A DNA stretch of 64,000 bases from Saccharolobus shibatae B12 (GTDB taxonomy: Archaea; Thermoproteota; Thermoprotei_A; Sulfolobales; Sulfolobaceae), in the NCBI RefSeq assembly GCF_019175345.1, contig NZ_CP077717.1:2200001-2264000 (forward strand), in the 5' to 3' direction. The notes below the pieces were generated by a model. It saw only the letters and a program-made list of their open reading frames with translations, did not search any database and had not been told where the DNA came from. This document shows, in pieces, positions 37,093 to 47,167 of the stretch (position 1 is the stretch's first letter; each line of letters begins with the position of its first letter). A program made the translations under genes and the position numbers.

Positions 37093-37544
37093 AACTGTTC
37101 TTCAATATCTATTTTATAGGGAGTTAAATAACTTGCTATTATTAATGGTACGGCTTCTCTCATAGGTAAAACTAAAACATCTCCTTCATCAACCTTATGG
37201 TTATTATAAATTAGTGGTTTCTGCACTATGCAATAGATCTTGTCATTATAAATTATATATCTGCCAATTAACAACTCAACATAAAATTGCTTTAATGACT
37301 TAAAAATATTAAAAATAAATTCATCAAATCCCTTGCTAACCTTTCCCTCTAGGATCTTCGACAATCTAAGCTCAAATAATGATTCAGCCAGTTCTGAAAG
37401 AAGTTTCAATTCCTCCTTTCTGATTTCGGCACTAGCGAAAGTTTTAGACTTTTTAATAAGAGTCATGTATTTGATTATCTCCTCTAGCTTAATTTCAGTA
37501 ATTTCTTCCTCTGATAACTCCTTTCTAACCAATTCATCTAACAT
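37089..37544 (-). CDS. gins23: DNA replication factor GINS, Gins23 subunit
   Basis: 151 residues, helical A domain first, then a small beta B domain ([39 protein letters not shown]). It pairs with Gins15 in the archaeal CMG-like helicase and is known in Sulfolobus to be encoded beside PriS. It overlaps priS by 11 bp. Confidence 0.9.
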   Translation of the reverse strand: MLDELVRKELSEEEITEIKLEEIIKYMTLIKKSKTFASAEIRKEELKLLSELAESLFELRLSKILEGKVSKGFDEFIFNIFKSLKQFYVELLIGRYIIYNDKIYCIVQKPLIYNNHKVDEGDVLVLPMREAVPLIIASYLTPYKIDIEEQL

Positions 37545-38526
37545 AAGCTTTTACCTCACCCAAATTCTTCAAATGTAGGTAAATCCCAATACTAGATTCA
37601 ATCTTAATTGGCACTCCCCTATTTAACTTAATATTCCTGCTTAAAACTTCAGTTTCTATACTAATATAGGGCAAAAATATTGTATAGCCCGTAAAGGGAG
37701 ACAAAGCCTCGTTAAACTCAAAATCATCTAAATTAGTTACCTCTTTTACAATCAATCCGGATTTCCCATGTAATGAATTGGGGATCCTAATTAGCCTCTT
37801 AACGTCAATGGTAACTTGCTCATCGATAGTAACCCCATTTATACCGCGATTTTTTCTCCCCACCCATCCTGGAGCGTTTTCACTACCACCAGGATAGCCT
37901 GGAACGCCTAGACCCATAACGTATTCAGCAATTTCCTTTCTTTCATCAGAATCTAAAAGTGCACAATCGCCATAGCAGTCAACTTGCACGTGAAAACCTC
38001 TATTTCCAGAAAAGTAAACCTTAGGTTTTAATCCGAAATCGTCCTCAAGAATCTCAACCAGATTTCTAGCCTCTTCTAAACCCCTTTTTATACACTCACT
38101 TGTCATCTCAACATACTCTAAAGTCTCCACGTTATCTCTCTCACATTTCTCAGAAGTAATGGTATTACCACAAACTGGGCAAAACCTAATCGATCTTAGT
38201 TTACATATATGATCGGCATCTATATCAAACAACAAATCTGACCCCATCCAAGCCTTCTCTTCCATGTCTCTAGCACTTGGTAATTGATATCTTGCAGAGG
38301 AGTAAAATAGATGAAGTGGCAAATTTCTGTTAACTAGGTAGTCCCTTAATTCCTCACTGGAAGAGAAGGAGAGATGCCTTATGTACGTGTCTGAGCCAAA
38401 AGGTTGGAGGGCAAACTCCCTTAATTCCATGTCATTTGGCAATACCAATTCCGCGTTTAAATAGTAGTTCCTAAAAAAGCTCTTAATTAAATTACTCTGC
38501 CCTTGGTGCAATGTAAAAGTCCCCAT
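37534..38526 (-). CDS. priS: DNA primase small (catalytic) subunit PriS
   Basis: 330 residues, archaeo-eukaryotic primase. The catalytic acids are in [13 protein letters not shown] (about 98-110), a zinc-knuckle follows at [14 protein letters not shown], and a histidine motif at [13 protein letters not shown]. It makes RNA and DNA primers with PriL, which is not in this window. It overlaps the PCNA gene by 35 bp. Confidence 0.96.
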   Translation of the reverse strand: MGTFTLHQGQSNLIKSFFRNYYLNAELVLPNDMELREFALQPFGSDTYIRHLSFSSSEELRDYLVNRNLPLHLFYSSARYQLPSARDMEEKAWMGSDLLFDIDADHICKLRSIRFCPVCGNTITSEKCERDNVETLEYVEMTSECIKRGLEEARNLVEILEDDFGLKPKVYFSGNRGFHVQVDCYGDCALLDSDERKEIAEYVMGLGVPGYPGGSENAPGWVGRKNRGINGVTIDEQVTIDVKRLIRIPNSLHGKSGLIVKEVTNLDDFEFNEALSPFTGYTIFLPYISIETEVLSRNIKLNRGVPIKIESSIGIYLHLKNLGEVKAYVR

Positions 38527-39229
38527 ATCCTTCTTGCGGTAATTTAAATCTAAGTTTCAAAGGTATTTGAGAACCGAAATATAATTCCATTGAATCGGAA
38601 GCTCTTCTCATTTTAGTGGTATTCACAACGTATTCCATTCCATAACTACTATTGGCATCTGCACCCGAAGCTTCTAATAACGTCCCACTATCCGTTGACA
38701 ACTCTACTCTTGAGGTGGCGAGGTCCCCAATAACTTCAAAATAAAGTTTATTCTCCTTGGAATATATATTCAAAACTTCACCTAAATCAGATAATTCGTC
38801 AATTATGTCCGCAAAAGTTACAGTAAGTAGTTGTGCCTTAAATGGAAACTCTAAATTAACTGAAGGTGGCTGTGTGGTTTCAACTTGAATTAATGGAAGT
38901 TCAAAAGATCTAGTGAATTCTCCATCAAAAGTAAGTGTTAACTTGGATTCGTTCGAAGAGAGTATTAACGTATCGTCCTTTAATACGCGTTTTAGCACGT
39001 CATTTACGTCTTCTAACTTAAAACCTATTATTTCCTTATCCTGATTAACTTCAAATCCCTCAAAGTAACTCGACGGTAAAAATACGTCTAAAAAAACTAC
39101 TCTTGAAGGGTCAATCCCGCTGACTCTTATACCCTCTTTAGTTACAATAAAGTTAGCTTCACTCAGAAAATCTCCCACAGTCCTCAAAATATAAGAGAAT
39201 GAAACAGCATCAATTACCTTAGCTTTCAT
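38492..39229 (-). CDS. DNA polymerase sliding clamp PCNA
   Basis: 245 residues, two-domain PCNA fold starting [19 protein letters not shown] and with [19 protein letters not shown]. Crenarchaea have three paralogues forming a heterotrimer; the gene next to priS in S. solfataricus is, as I recall, PCNA2. It lacks a clear canonical IDCL string but keeps [20 protein letters not shown] in that place. First gene of the PCNA-priS-gins23 unit, 34 bp after the GPN GTPase. Confidence 0.94.
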   Translation of the reverse strand: MKAKVIDAVSFSYILRTVGDFLSEANFIVTKEGIRVSGIDPSRVVFLDVFLPSSYFEGFEVNQDKEIIGFKLEDVNDVLKRVLKDDTLILSSNESKLTLTFDGEFTRSFELPLIQVETTQPPSVNLEFPFKAQLLTVTFADIIDELSDLGEVLNIYSKENKLYFEVIGDLATSRVELSTDSGTLLEASGADANSSYGMEYVVNTTKMRRASDSMELYFGSQIPLKLRFKLPQEGYGDFYIAPRAE

Positions 39230-39263
39230 CAGTTATTTAATTACTCTATAGGACTAATAAAGC

Positions 39264-40043
39264 TTATAACTTTGGATTGGACTCCTCTGTCAAATAATCC
39301 TCCCCACCAGCTATTACTCTTTGAATTTCAGCATATAGTTCGTTAAAACCCTTACCCTCTTCTGATGATACGGGAATTAAGTTAGAAGACAAGCTTTCTA
39401 TTAATAAATTAACTAACTCAAGGGAATACTCGTCCACCCTACCTAACTCATCAATCAAATTCTCAGCATTTTCCCCCCACGCTAATATCTGTTCTAGCTC
39501 CTTTTCTGTAAGAAGATCTACCTTATTAAGAACGTTTATAATGGGTAAGTCAAGCCTAAATTTTATGGAACTTGAAAGCAGGAGTAAGGATACAAAGCTT
39601 CTAGCTTCCTTAGCAAGAAAAGAATCTAGAAGAAATAGCCCTAATGCCTTATTACTTCCCCTAATTAGCTGAGAAATTAACTTACCAGTCTCCCTATACG
39701 CGAATAATTCTATTTGTCCCGGAGTATCAACTAATACGTAATTAGCCTCAATTTGGTCAATTTCTGACTTAATCTCTGCTGCCCTGGTTAAAATTAAATC
39801 AATAGATGCTATTAAACTAGAATTAGGCCCTAAATGATAGTTTTGCATCACCTCGTAAGCATCAACGTAATCCCTAACATCGAAATCGGGAGTATATGGT
39901 AACTGTTCAACTGCTGGATCTAGGTTTATCACAGCAGTATCCATCTCTTGATCAAGTAAATAATCTTGCAAATTTTTTGTCAGAGTCGTCTTCCCCGATC
40001 CTGCGGTTCCAAGTATAAAAACGTAGTACATATCTCTTTTCAC
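39264..40043 (-). CDS. GPN-loop GTPase (XAB1 type)
   Basis: 259 residues. P-loop GTAGSGKTTLTKNL, the family-defining Gly-Pro-Asn in YHLGPNSSLIA, the G3-like VDTPGQIELF, and NKVDLL for guanine specificity. Eukaryotic homologues assist RNA polymerase assembly; the archaeal role is open. Start ATG 40043 or 40031 (MYYVFILGTAGSG). Divergent from prs with 42 bp between them. Confidence 0.93.
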   Translation of the reverse strand: MKRDMYYVFILGTAGSGKTTLTKNLQDYLLDQEMDTAVINLDPAVEQLPYTPDFDVRDYVDAYEVMQNYHLGPNSSLIASIDLILTRAAEIKSEIDQIEANYVLVDTPGQIELFAYRETGKLISQLIRGSNKALGLFLLDSFLAKEARSFVSLLLLSSSIKFRLDLPIINVLNKVDLLTEKELEQILAWGENAENLIDELGRVDEYSLELVNLLIESLSSNLIPVSSEEGKGFNELYAEIQRVIAGGEDYLTEESNPKL

Positions 40044-40085
40044 TCAGCTTTTAATCTTAAAAACTTCCCCTTAAAGATAATAATA

Positions 40086-40961
40086 ATGATAATAATAGGT
40101 GGAACAGCCACAAATGGAATAGATGAAAGTTTATCAAAAATATTATCCATACCTTTAGTAAAAGTGGAAAGTAAGATATTCCCAGATGGGGAGTCCTACA
40201 TAAGAGTACCCTCTTCAATTAGAAATGAAGAAGTATTATTGGTACAAACAACAGACTATCCCCAGGATAAACATCTAATAGAATTATTCCTAATTGCAGA
40301 AACCATCAGAGATCTAGGAGCTAAGAAACTAACTGCCATAGTCCCATACTTAGCATATAGTAGACAAGATAGAAGATTCAAAGATGGAGAAGCAGTTAGC
40401 ATAAAGACGATATTACATATACTCGGTGAAGTAGGAGTTAACGGTTTAGTGGTAGTAGAGCCACATAAACCAGAAGAACTATCATACTTTAAAGGAGAAC
40501 TTAAAATAGTTCATCCTTATCACCAAATTTCGAGAAAAATAAAGGAAATCGTTGAAGACCCATTCATATTGGCACCGGATAGAGGAGCGTTAGATAGAGC
40601 CAGAAAAATCGCCGAAGAAATTAGTGCTCAATACTCTTATATCGAAAAGGAAAGGGATAGGACAACGGGTGAAGTTAGAATAAAAGAGGCACCAAACATA
40701 AACCTAAAAGGGAAAGATGTGGTTCTCATAGATGATATAATTAGTACTGGTGGTACCATAGTACAAGCTACACGTTTAGCCTATTCCTTAGGTGCTAGAA
40801 GCGTTACAGCTGTAGCAGTACACCTATTACTAGTAGGAGATGCAAAAGAGAGGCTAAGAGAGGCGGGAGTGAAGACGTTGATAGGAACCAATACCATTAA
40901 TGTAAAGGACAAAGATATAATAACCATAGACGTCTCACAATCAATAGCACTAAGCTTATGA
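40086..40961 (+). CDS. prs: Ribose-phosphate pyrophosphokinase
   Basis: 291 residues from ATG 40086 (MIIIGGTATNGIDESLSK); the open frame upstream to 39966 is antisense to the GTPase gene and not coding. The motifs YLAYSRQDRRFKDGE, the pyrophosphate site APDRGALDRARKIAE and the PRPP loop VVLIDDIISTGGTI are present. It makes PRPP from ribose 5-phosphate and ATP, feeding purine synthesis (purE and purK are also in the window). It overlaps the next gene by 4 bp. Confidence 0.95.
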   Translation: MIIIGGTATNGIDESLSKILSIPLVKVESKIFPDGESYIRVPSSIRNEEVLLVQTTDYPQDKHLIELFLIAETIRDLGAKKLTAIVPYLAYSRQDRRFKDGEAVSIKTILHILGEVGVNGLVVVEPHKPEELSYFKGELKIVHPYHQISRKIKEIVEDPFILAPDRGALDRARKIAEEISAQYSYIEKERDRTTGEVRIKEAPNINLKGKDVVLIDDIISTGGTIVQATRLAYSLGARSVTAVAVHLLLVGDAKERLREAGVKTLIGTNTINVKDKDIITIDVSQSIALSL

Positions 40962-41896
40962 AAACCTACGCTGTATTAAAAGGGAACAATTATTTTTTGT
41001 CATTAGCTGAATTGAAAGCTATGCTTAATGACGATAATGCTGAGATTAACTACTTCACTGGAGTAGCAGTATTTGAAGGAAATAAGGGAGATATAGCTAA
41101 AAGGTCAGCCAGGATAAAAAGAAGTGGCGAACTTATATATATCTCAGATGATCCGAAAAAAATTAATGAGATATTAAGAGGAGGATGTTTCTGGATAAAG
41201 GAAGACGTGATAATGGGCTCTCAAAAGGATAATTTAAACGCAATAAACCACGAGATAAAACGAGGAGTAAAAGTGTCGAAAGAATGTGAGAAAATTGACA
41301 TAATATTAACTGACGGAGTGATTATATTGGGAAAAATAAAGGGGCAAATTGACTCTAAAAGCCTCCTTGAACATGAGAAGAAACCGTTTTCTCAATCGGG
41401 TACAATGAGTCCCGAGACTTCAAGATTACTTGTAAACCTTTCTAGACCTAAAAAGGAAGTACTAGATCCTTTCGTCGGTACTGGGTCAATACTGATTGAA
41501 GCTAGATGGTTAAACTATGACTGTATTGGAAGTGACTTAGATAAAACAATGCTACAAAAAACTAAGACAAACCTAAATTATTTCAACTATGATTGTAATT
41601 TATTATTTTCCTCCGCAACTAATTTACCATTTCACCATATAACTTCAATAGCAACAGATCCCCCATATGGTAGATCAACTAAAAATAAAGGTGCAGAGTT
41701 AATGCAACTCTATGAGGAATTCTTTTCCTCAGCGTCGGAAACATTAACAAAAAGCGGATTTCTAGCCTTCGCAACAGATTCAAGATTCAATTTTATAGAC
41801 AAATTAAAGGAAAATAGTTTTATTATAAAAGGATTACATTACTTATACTCACATAAGAGTTTAACAAGGGCAATTTACGTGGTGCAGAAAAAGTGA
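40958..41896 (+). CDS. tRNA N2-guanosine methyltransferase (Trm-G10/Trm11 type)
   Basis: 312 residues. An N-terminal THUMP-like region is followed by a Rossmann methyltransferase domain with VLDPFVGTGSILIEARW (SAM loop), a DL acidic pair in SDLDKT and the N2-G catalytic motif TDPPYGRST. Archaeal relatives methylate G10 of tRNA to m2G/m22G. It is coupled to prs (4 bp) and RNase Z (4 bp), placing it in a tRNA maturation group. Confidence 0.88.
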   Translation: MKTYAVLKGNNYFLSLAELKAMLNDDNAEINYFTGVAVFEGNKGDIAKRSARIKRSGELIYISDDPKKINEILRGGCFWIKEDVIMGSQKDNLNAINHEIKRGVKVSKECEKIDIILTDGVIILGKIKGQIDSKSLLEHEKKPFSQSGTMSPETSRLLVNLSRPKKEVLDPFVGTGSILIEARWLNYDCIGSDLDKTMLQKTKTNLNYFNYDCNLLFSSATNLPFHHITSIATDPPYGRSTKNKGAELMQLYEEFFSSASETLTKSGFLAFATDSRFNFIDKLKENSFIIKGLHYLYSHKSLTRAIYVVQKK

Positions 41897-42768
41897 TTCA
41901 AATATTCTTTTTAGGGACAGGTGCAGGTTCCCCTTCTAAAAAGAGGAAATTACCAGCATTCTTGGTAAGAAGAGAAGGCTTAAACATTTTATTGGATTGT
42001 GGAGAAGGAACACAATATACATTAATGAATAATAAATTAGGAATAAATTCAATAAAAATTATAGGAATAACTCACATGCATGGAGATCATGTATTTGGAT
42101 TACTAGGAGTAATTGCAAGCATGGGTCTCCTAGATAGAAAGGAGACACTATACATTCTCGGTCCGAGAGACCTTAAGGATTTCCTCTACACGTCCTTTGA
42201 ATACTCTAAATTTAATCCTTCATTCAAAATCGAATTTATAGATAATTACAATGATCAGAATATTACAATATCTACATTTAAAACATGCCATACCGTAGAG
42301 TCCCAAGGGTATTTAATTTCAGAAAGGGATAGAGTGAAAATAGACGAAGAAAAACTAGAAAAGGAAAAAATAAAGGACTGGAGGGTAATGAGAAAACTAA
42401 AAGAAGGAAAAACAGTGGAATATAATGGAAAGTTGTTAAAACCAGAGGATTATTTAGTGATAAAGAGGGGATTAAAAGTAGCCTATACTGGTGATACTAT
42501 GCCTTGCCAATCAGTAATAGAGTCCGTTAAAGGTGTTGATCTCTTAATTCACGATTCAACGTTCTTAAATGAGCCTTCAGCCTACACGTATGGTCATTCA
42601 AATATTGCAGATGCCGCTAAAGTCGCTTTAGAAGCCTCGGTGAAGCTATTGGCCTTAACTCACATAAGTCCCAGATATGAGGATGTAACTGAACACTTAA
42701 AAGTGGCTAGGAGAATTTTCCCTAAATCAATTTTACCGGATGACTTATCTTACATAACTCTTAAGTAG
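41893..42768 (+). CDS. rnz: Ribonuclease Z
   Basis: 291 residues, GTG start overlapping the previous stop. Zinc-dependent beta-lactamase fold: THMHGDHVFGLLG (HxHxDH motif), later Asp in AYTGDTMPC and His in LLALTHISPRY. It cleaves the 3' trailer of pre-tRNAs. The long-form region DWRVMRKLKEGKTVEYNGK is typical of archaeal RNase Z. Convergent with the next gene, with stops adjoining. Confidence 0.95.
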   Translation: MIQIFFLGTGAGSPSKKRKLPAFLVRREGLNILLDCGEGTQYTLMNNKLGINSIKIIGITHMHGDHVFGLLGVIASMGLLDRKETLYILGPRDLKDFLYTSFEYSKFNPSFKIEFIDNYNDQNITISTFKTCHTVESQGYLISERDRVKIDEEKLEKEKIKDWRVMRKLKEGKTVEYNGKLLKPEDYLVIKRGLKVAYTGDTMPCQSVIESVKGVDLLIHDSTFLNEPSAYTYGHSNIADAAKVALEASVKLLALTHISPRYEDVTEHLKVARRIFPKSILPDDLSYITLK

Positions 42769-43206
42769 TCAAACATCTGGTGGAATAGGATTATCCCAAA
42801 GAGGTACACCATGAGCCGTCCTTGGAGCTAACCAGTCGACTACTTCTTTTGGATTTTGATATTCTATATAAAATTTAATTGCGCCTAATGGAGATTCCTT
42901 ATCACTATCAACAAAACTTAGAACCCCAACTGCTGCAGCTTGTTTATGTATCATAAAAGCTATTGTGTTACCCTCTATTCCCTTCATCAAGTATTTCCTA
43001 GCGGAATCCAAAATTCGTTCATTCCTTAATACTCTATGAAATTTTAGTAAGCTTTTAAGCGTTCTAGCTTCTAGAACTAAAATATCAATAATTCCTTCCT
43101 TCCTTGTATTAATTTTCTCAAAATCAAAGAAGTTTGAAATTGCTGAAAGAACCTTATTTACGTCCTCTGAAGGTCTAACCTCTGCGACTACCATAACTTT
43201 AACCAT
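42769..43206 (-). CDS. UPF0201 family protein
   Basis: 145 residues: [22 protein letters not shown], then [21 protein letters not shown] and [15 protein letters not shown], the conserved UPF0201 (COG1931) pattern. It is thought to be RNA-binding from its fold; no defined role. Overlaps the UPF0200 gene by 8 bp, a partnership common in archaea. Confidence 0.85.
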   Translation of the reverse strand: MVKVMVVAEVRPSEDVNKVLSAISNFFDFEKINTRKEGIIDILVLEARTLKSLLKFHRVLRNERILDSARKYLMKGIEGNTIAFMIHKQAAAVGVLSFVDSDKESPLGAIKFYIEYQNPKEVVDWLAPRTAHGVPLWDNPIPPDV

Positions 43207-43765
43207 TTTTTAACACTCTATCTATCACTTCTTCACTGCGTCTCTTAAATTCCTCGTAGTTTGAATCATTAGTTATGATATAATCTGCCATAGCTATTAC
43301 TTCCCCGATACCCAATTTCAATTCCTCCCTATCCCTTCTCATCAACTCAGAAATTTCCTTAGAATCATCACTCCTCAACCTCTCAATCATCCTCTTATAT
43401 CTTATCTTAGGCGGAGAGTGAACTGCCACAATGTAAACACTGTCACCTAAAAGTCTTTTAAACTCCTCAACTTCTGCCAAACTCCTCACGCCATCAAAAG
43501 CTACTAGATCATAGTTACTAGTGCCCAATTCCTCAACACAAAGCCTTGCAACTACACCGTCTCCATAAATTTCCCTTAACCTCTTTGCAAAATCCATTAA
43601 CCTCTCTCCAGGTTTAGCCTCAATGGAATATCTCTTCCTTACTACATCACTCATCACTATAACCTTTGCCCCCATTTCCTTTAATAGCTTTGCAAATTCA
43701 CTTTTTCCAGATCCTGGCATTCCAGTAATTAGAATGACTTTAATTGTGACCACCAAATAACTCAT
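43199..43765 (-). CDS. UPF0200 family P-loop kinase (dephospho-CoA kinase-like)
   Basis: 188 residues with Walker [15 protein letters not shown], then an adenylate-kinase-like core with [11 protein letters not shown] and [17 protein letters not shown], and [15 protein letters not shown] towards the end. Resembles dephospho-CoA kinase CoaE; UPF0200 proteins are candidates for nucleotide or cofactor kinases in archaea. Start possibly downstream of ATG 43765, at the codons just before VILITGMPG. Confidence 0.82.
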   Translation of the reverse strand: MSYLVVTIKVILITGMPGSGKSEFAKLLKEMGAKVIVMSDVVRKRYSIEAKPGERLMDFAKRLREIYGDGVVARLCVEELGTSNYDLVAFDGVRSLAEVEEFKRLLGDSVYIVAVHSPPKIRYKRMIERLRSDDSKEISELMRRDREELKLGIGEVIAMADYIITNDSNYEEFKRRSEEVIDRVLKNG

Positions 43766-43783
43766 TATAGAGGTTTAAAAATT

Positions 43784-44368
43784 ATGAGGCTCTTTATAGG
43801 CATAGAAGTACCGCAATCCCCAAAACTGCTTGAAATATTCGAGATAGTAAAAAATGCAACAACTGACATAAAATTGGTCGAACCATATAACATTCATATT
43901 ACACTATTATTCCTAGGCGAAGTTAGAGATGACAGAGTAGAAGAAGTGAAAGATTCAATGAGCGGATTAAAATTCAATAAATTTAAAGTTACACTAAAAG
44001 GTTTAGGGGCATTTCCAAATTTAGCAAGACCAAGAGTGGTTTGGATTGGAATTGTCGAGGGTCAACAACAGCTTAGACAGATTAGATCTTATATACTTAA
44101 CGAGCTATTAAAGCGAAAAATAAGACCAGAAGACGATAAGGATTTCTCACCACATTTAACAATTGGCAGGATAAAAAGCTACAACTCCATTAGCAACCTC
44201 ATAAATACGATTAATGAGAATATGAACGTGGATATTGGAACCTTTGAAGTTAATAATGTTGTTCTTTTTAAAAGCACGTTAACTCCAAAAGGTCCAATAT
44301 ATGATAAACTGTTTGAAGTGAGTTCAATTGATAGAGGAGGAAGTACTGAAGATAATAAAACCCACTGA
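43784..44368 (+). CDS. thpR: RNA 2',3'-cyclic phosphodiesterase / 2'-5' RNA ligase
   Basis: 194 residues, 2H phosphoesterase with both catalytic motifs: HITLLFLG and HLTIGRI. LigT/ThpR proteins hydrolyse RNA 2',3'-cyclic phosphates or ligate tRNA halves; they often accompany CCA-adding enzyme genes, as here, with a 41-bp overlap. Confidence 0.92.
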   Translation: MRLFIGIEVPQSPKLLEIFEIVKNATTDIKLVEPYNIHITLLFLGEVRDDRVEEVKDSMSGLKFNKFKVTLKGLGAFPNLARPRVVWIGIVEGQQQLRQIRSYILNELLKRKIRPEDDKDFSPHLTIGRIKSYNSISNLINTINENMNVDIGTFEVNNVVLFKSTLTPKGPIYDKLFEVSSIDRGGSTEDNKTH

Positions 44369-45566
44369 AGAAGACAAAAAAGGAATAGAAAAAGTATTGG
44401 AAATCATTAGGGAAAGGTTAAACAAATTAGATTTCGAGGTTGAGGGGTCATTTAGAAAAGGAACTTGGCTAAGACAAGATACAGATGTAGACGTTTTCGT
44501 GTTTTATCCTAAAGATGTTGGAAAAGAATATCTAGAAAGAAATGCTCTAAACGATATTATTAACAGAATAAAAGATCTAGATTATACTTTAGCATACGCT
44601 GAACATCCATATGTGATAGTCAATATAAATAACGTAGAAGTAGATATAGTCCCAGCATTGAGAGTGGAAAGCGGAGATAGAGCAATAACTGCAGTAGATA
44701 GAACACCATTCCATACGAAATACGTTACTTCCCATTTGGATGAGAGAGGAAAGGATGAGGTTAGGCTACTCAAGAGATTCATGAAAGGAATAGGCGTTTA
44801 CGGGGCTGAATTGAAAGTACAAGGATTCTCTGGATACGCAACAGAACTTCTAGTCATATATTATGGAAGTTTTAGAAAAGTTCTAGAAGCAGCATCTAAG
44901 TGGAAGCATCCAATAAAAATAGAATTAACGAAACCAATGAGAGCGTTTTCTGAGCCATTGATTATCCCAGACCCAGTGGATCCTAGAAGAAATGTAACAG
45001 CTGCAGTTTCACTAAAGAACATAGCGACGTTCTCTGTTGCAGCAAAATATTACCTCAAGAATCCTTCTATGGAGTTCTTCTTTCCATCAAAAAAAGTAGA
45101 GGAAAAAATTAAGGGGGACGTGCTGATTTTGAGACTTAATTTGGACGAGAAGAGCTCAGAGGATATCATATGGGGTCAGATAAAGAGAAGTGTAAACAAA
45201 ATAGAGAGAGCGTTAAAGCAATCTGGTTTTAGAGTAATCGATATACAAGCATGGGGAGATACAAGTAATATTGTTATTGCAGTACAACTGGAAAGTAAGA
45301 ACATTGGACAATACTATCTAAATATTGGACCACAGTACTACTCAGAAACCATAGACGATTTCATCCAGAAAAACGATAACATATGGGTTGGGGAAGATGG
45401 GAGATTGTACTCTATAAAAGAGAGAAAGGAATACAATGCAGAAGCCATAGCCAAAAAGAATATAGTTCTAAAGGTGAAGTATAATATCGAGAGTTATTGG
45501 CTACAAAACACGGAAGATCAGCAAATAATGAAATTCTTGAGGAAAACTCCAACTTGGTTAAAATAA
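44328..45566 (+). CDS. cca: CCA-adding enzyme (archaeal class I tRNA nucleotidyltransferase)
   Basis: 412 residues. Nucleotidyltransferase core [22 protein letters not shown] (GS, DxD) with third acid in [10 protein letters not shown]. The remaining helical domains and the [21 protein letters not shown] segment are typical of archaeal class I enzymes. It builds or repairs the CCA end of tRNA. The frame opens at TTG 44328 or a nearby alternative; overlaps thpR. Confidence 0.93.
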   Translation: MIEEEVLKIIKPTEEDKKGIEKVLEIIRERLNKLDFEVEGSFRKGTWLRQDTDVDVFVFYPKDVGKEYLERNALNDIINRIKDLDYTLAYAEHPYVIVNINNVEVDIVPALRVESGDRAITAVDRTPFHTKYVTSHLDERGKDEVRLLKRFMKGIGVYGAELKVQGFSGYATELLVIYYGSFRKVLEAASKWKHPIKIELTKPMRAFSEPLIIPDPVDPRRNVTAAVSLKNIATFSVAAKYYLKNPSMEFFFPSKKVEEKIKGDVLILRLNLDEKSSEDIIWGQIKRSVNKIERALKQSGFRVIDIQAWGDTSNIVIAVQLESKNIGQYYLNIGPQYYSETIDDFIQKNDNIWVGEDGRLYSIKERKEYNAEAIAKKNIVLKVKYNIESYWLQNTEDQQIMKFLRKTPTWLK

Positions 45567-46153
45567 GCTCTTTCATTTACCCTACTTATTCCAAAGAAGT
45601 TGAGGAAGAACTAAAAAAGGCAGGTTTTGATTATGCATACTCATTTGGCCAAAAAAACTTGGGGAAGTTAAGGGTACTGGGGAAAGGAAAAACTGGAATA
45701 GTAGTATTAGTTGAGCCACGTAAAGTCCTAAAAATAAGGAGAACGGATGCTCCCAAAGAAACCTTAGAAATTGAAGCAAAATTTCAAATCCAGGCTGGAG
45801 AGGAAGTAGCTCCAAGAGTTTACGATTACGGTAAGAACTTCATTTTAATGGAGTATATACGCGGTAGAAATTTAACTAAAAATGAGAGAAGAGAAACAAT
45901 TATTGATTTACTAAAGAGGGCTAAAATCCTTGAAGAGAAGCTCATAGAGCATAAAGAATTGAGCAGACCGTGGAAAAACGTAATGATTACGAATAACAGA
46001 ACGTATATCATTGATTACGATTCCGCTACAATAAAAGAGAAGCCCAGAAATGTTACAAAACTACTTTCAAACTATCTAAATAAGCGTGACTTGGGGATCA
46101 AATATTCCAAATCTGAAATAACCTTTGACCAGCTGTTATCTCAGTTGTTCTAA
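45497..46153 (+). CDS. Predicted Ser/Thr protein kinase (COG2112-like)
   Basis: 218 residues or about 199 from TTG 45554, which would reduce the overlap with cca from 70 to 13 bp. Kinase N-lobe: [22 protein letters not shown] (glycine loop and Lys). C-lobe: [13 protein letters not shown] and [10 protein letters not shown] correspond to the catalytic and DFG-like loops; the usual HxD Asp is Glu here (HKE) while Asn and the metal-binding Asp remain. Size and layout match small archaeal kinases near RIO/Bud32. Substrate unknown. Confidence 0.82.
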   Translation: MATKHGRSANNEILEENSNLVKISSFIYPTYSKEVEEELKKAGFDYAYSFGQKNLGKLRVLGKGKTGIVVLVEPRKVLKIRRTDAPKETLEIEAKFQIQAGEEVAPRVYDYGKNFILMEYIRGRNLTKNERRETIIDLLKRAKILEEKLIEHKELSRPWKNVMITNNRTYIIDYDSATIKEKPRNVTKLLSNYLNKRDLGIKYSKSEITFDQLLSQLF

Positions 46154-46369
46154 AACCATAACTTTCGTTACCTTCTTTTTAAGATTTATCTTTATGTCAT
46201 CCAAAGTCGGAGTGCCTAACTCATGTCCACATCTAGGGCATCTGCCTCCGAATATTGATTTAATCTCTGAAGGAGTCCTCACACCATAGAAATCTTGTCC
46301 AACCTTTTCAAACTTATGTAATATTGTTCCACAATTCCTGCAAACGTATTTTATCGGAATTGATGACCA
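46136..46369 (-). CDS. Small double-CxxC zinc-ribbon protein
   Basis: About 75 residues: IPIKYVCRNCGTILHKFEKV, then SIFGGRCPRCGHELGTPT and [14 protein letters not shown]. Two CxxC pairs make one zinc ribbon, as in several small archaeal proteins. No ATG, GTG or TTG exists in frame before the first conserved codons (the frame closes at a stop near 46385), so the start is a rare codon (ATT near 46360, ATA near 46381) or the 5' end has a frameshift. Its end overlaps the kinase gene by 18 bp on the opposite strand. Confidence 0.6.
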   Translation of the reverse strand, partial: WSSIPIKYVCRNCGTILHKFEKVGQDFYGVRTPSEIKSIFGGRCPRCGHELGTPTLDDIKINLKKKVTKVMVLEQLR

Positions 46370-46529
46370 CCTATTAACAAGTATTTACACCATTTAATAT
46401 AGCACAAACTACTGTGATACCCGTTATACAAACGTGTCAAATAGGGAGAGAGAGTAGACCGAAAGTAAAAGTATTATGTGAGTATTAGAAACGAGTTAAT
46501 TTTTAAACCCTCCCTCTATCTTTATTAGA

Positions 46530-46626
46530 GGGGCCGTAGTCTAGCTTGGACTAGGATGCCAGCCTGGGGATACTTCCCTAACCACCAGAGCGCTGGTGGT
46601 CCCGGGTTCAAATCCCGGCGGCCCCA
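46530..46626 (+). tRNA. tRNA-Pro(GGG) with 21-nt intron
   Basis: Acceptor GGGGCCG/CGGCCCC, D-stem GTCT/GGAT, anticodon stem CCAGC/GCTGG, T-arm CCGGG-TTCAAAT-CCCGG, discriminator A. The loop CTGGGG...C reads anticodon GGG with G37, as expected for proline. The intron ATACTTCCCTAACCACCAGAG (46570-46590) follows position 37; mature length 76. Its 3' half overlaps an integrase N-terminal fragment on the other strand. Confidence 0.88.
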
Positions 46627-46807
46627 TTATATTAGGGAGATAGCCAAAAATCCCACTATTTTCTTTCAATTTTGCATAAGTTTCGACTACGTCAGCTAAA
46701 GGACCAACGTAAGTTTCCTTTACCTCACCGTTTATCGTTTCCAACTTATAGACATAATACCGCCCTTTTCTTTCCCTCAATATATAATCTCCATATTTAT
46801 AGCGCAT
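46541..46807 (-). pseudogene. int: Solo int(N) fragment of a second SSV/pRN-type integrase
   Basis: From ATG 46807: [20 protein letters not shown], then [21 protein letters not shown] and [10 protein letters not shown], where the last motif is encoded by the strand opposite the tRNA-Pro T-arm. This is the same N-terminal domain layout as the plasmid integrase fragment at 29089-29307 (RYYVYK...ETY.GPL...PGFEPGT), but a different sequence. The frame runs on through the tRNA to 46541. No int(C) and no second att copy is seen downstream in the window, so the element was lost or rearranged, leaving a scar. Confidence 0.82.
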
Positions 46808-46849
46808 CTTATCTTTCGTCAACTTTTCGCCCCGTATTATGATTGCCAA

Positions 46850-47167
46850 AACCGACTTATAAGCATTGGCAACCCGTTAATTTTTGCCGTCAAAACACGT
46901 TGAGTTGAAAGAAGACAGTTAAGATTCATAGTGTAGTTATTATTAACCTATAAATTCGAGGATCAGACATTTTTCCCGCAAGCTAAGGGCAATGGCAATA
47001 GAGTACTTGATTATGTCCTAAATATTCATATTAGGAAAAATAAATAGATTACTGGTAGCACTATGAAATACAAAGCATCTATAATATCTATATCCAAGAC
47101 TAGATTTATAAAGATAAGCTTCTGGCTTTTAAATCTATCTTATTAAGTATTACGAGAGTTAAAAAAA
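46850..47167. other. Intergenic region before the secreted-peptide cassette
   Basis: AT-rich, stops in all frames. If the solo int(N) marks a former element, this DNA could be element-derived. No tRNA-Pro att copy, repeat array or gene is seen. Confidence 0.45.
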
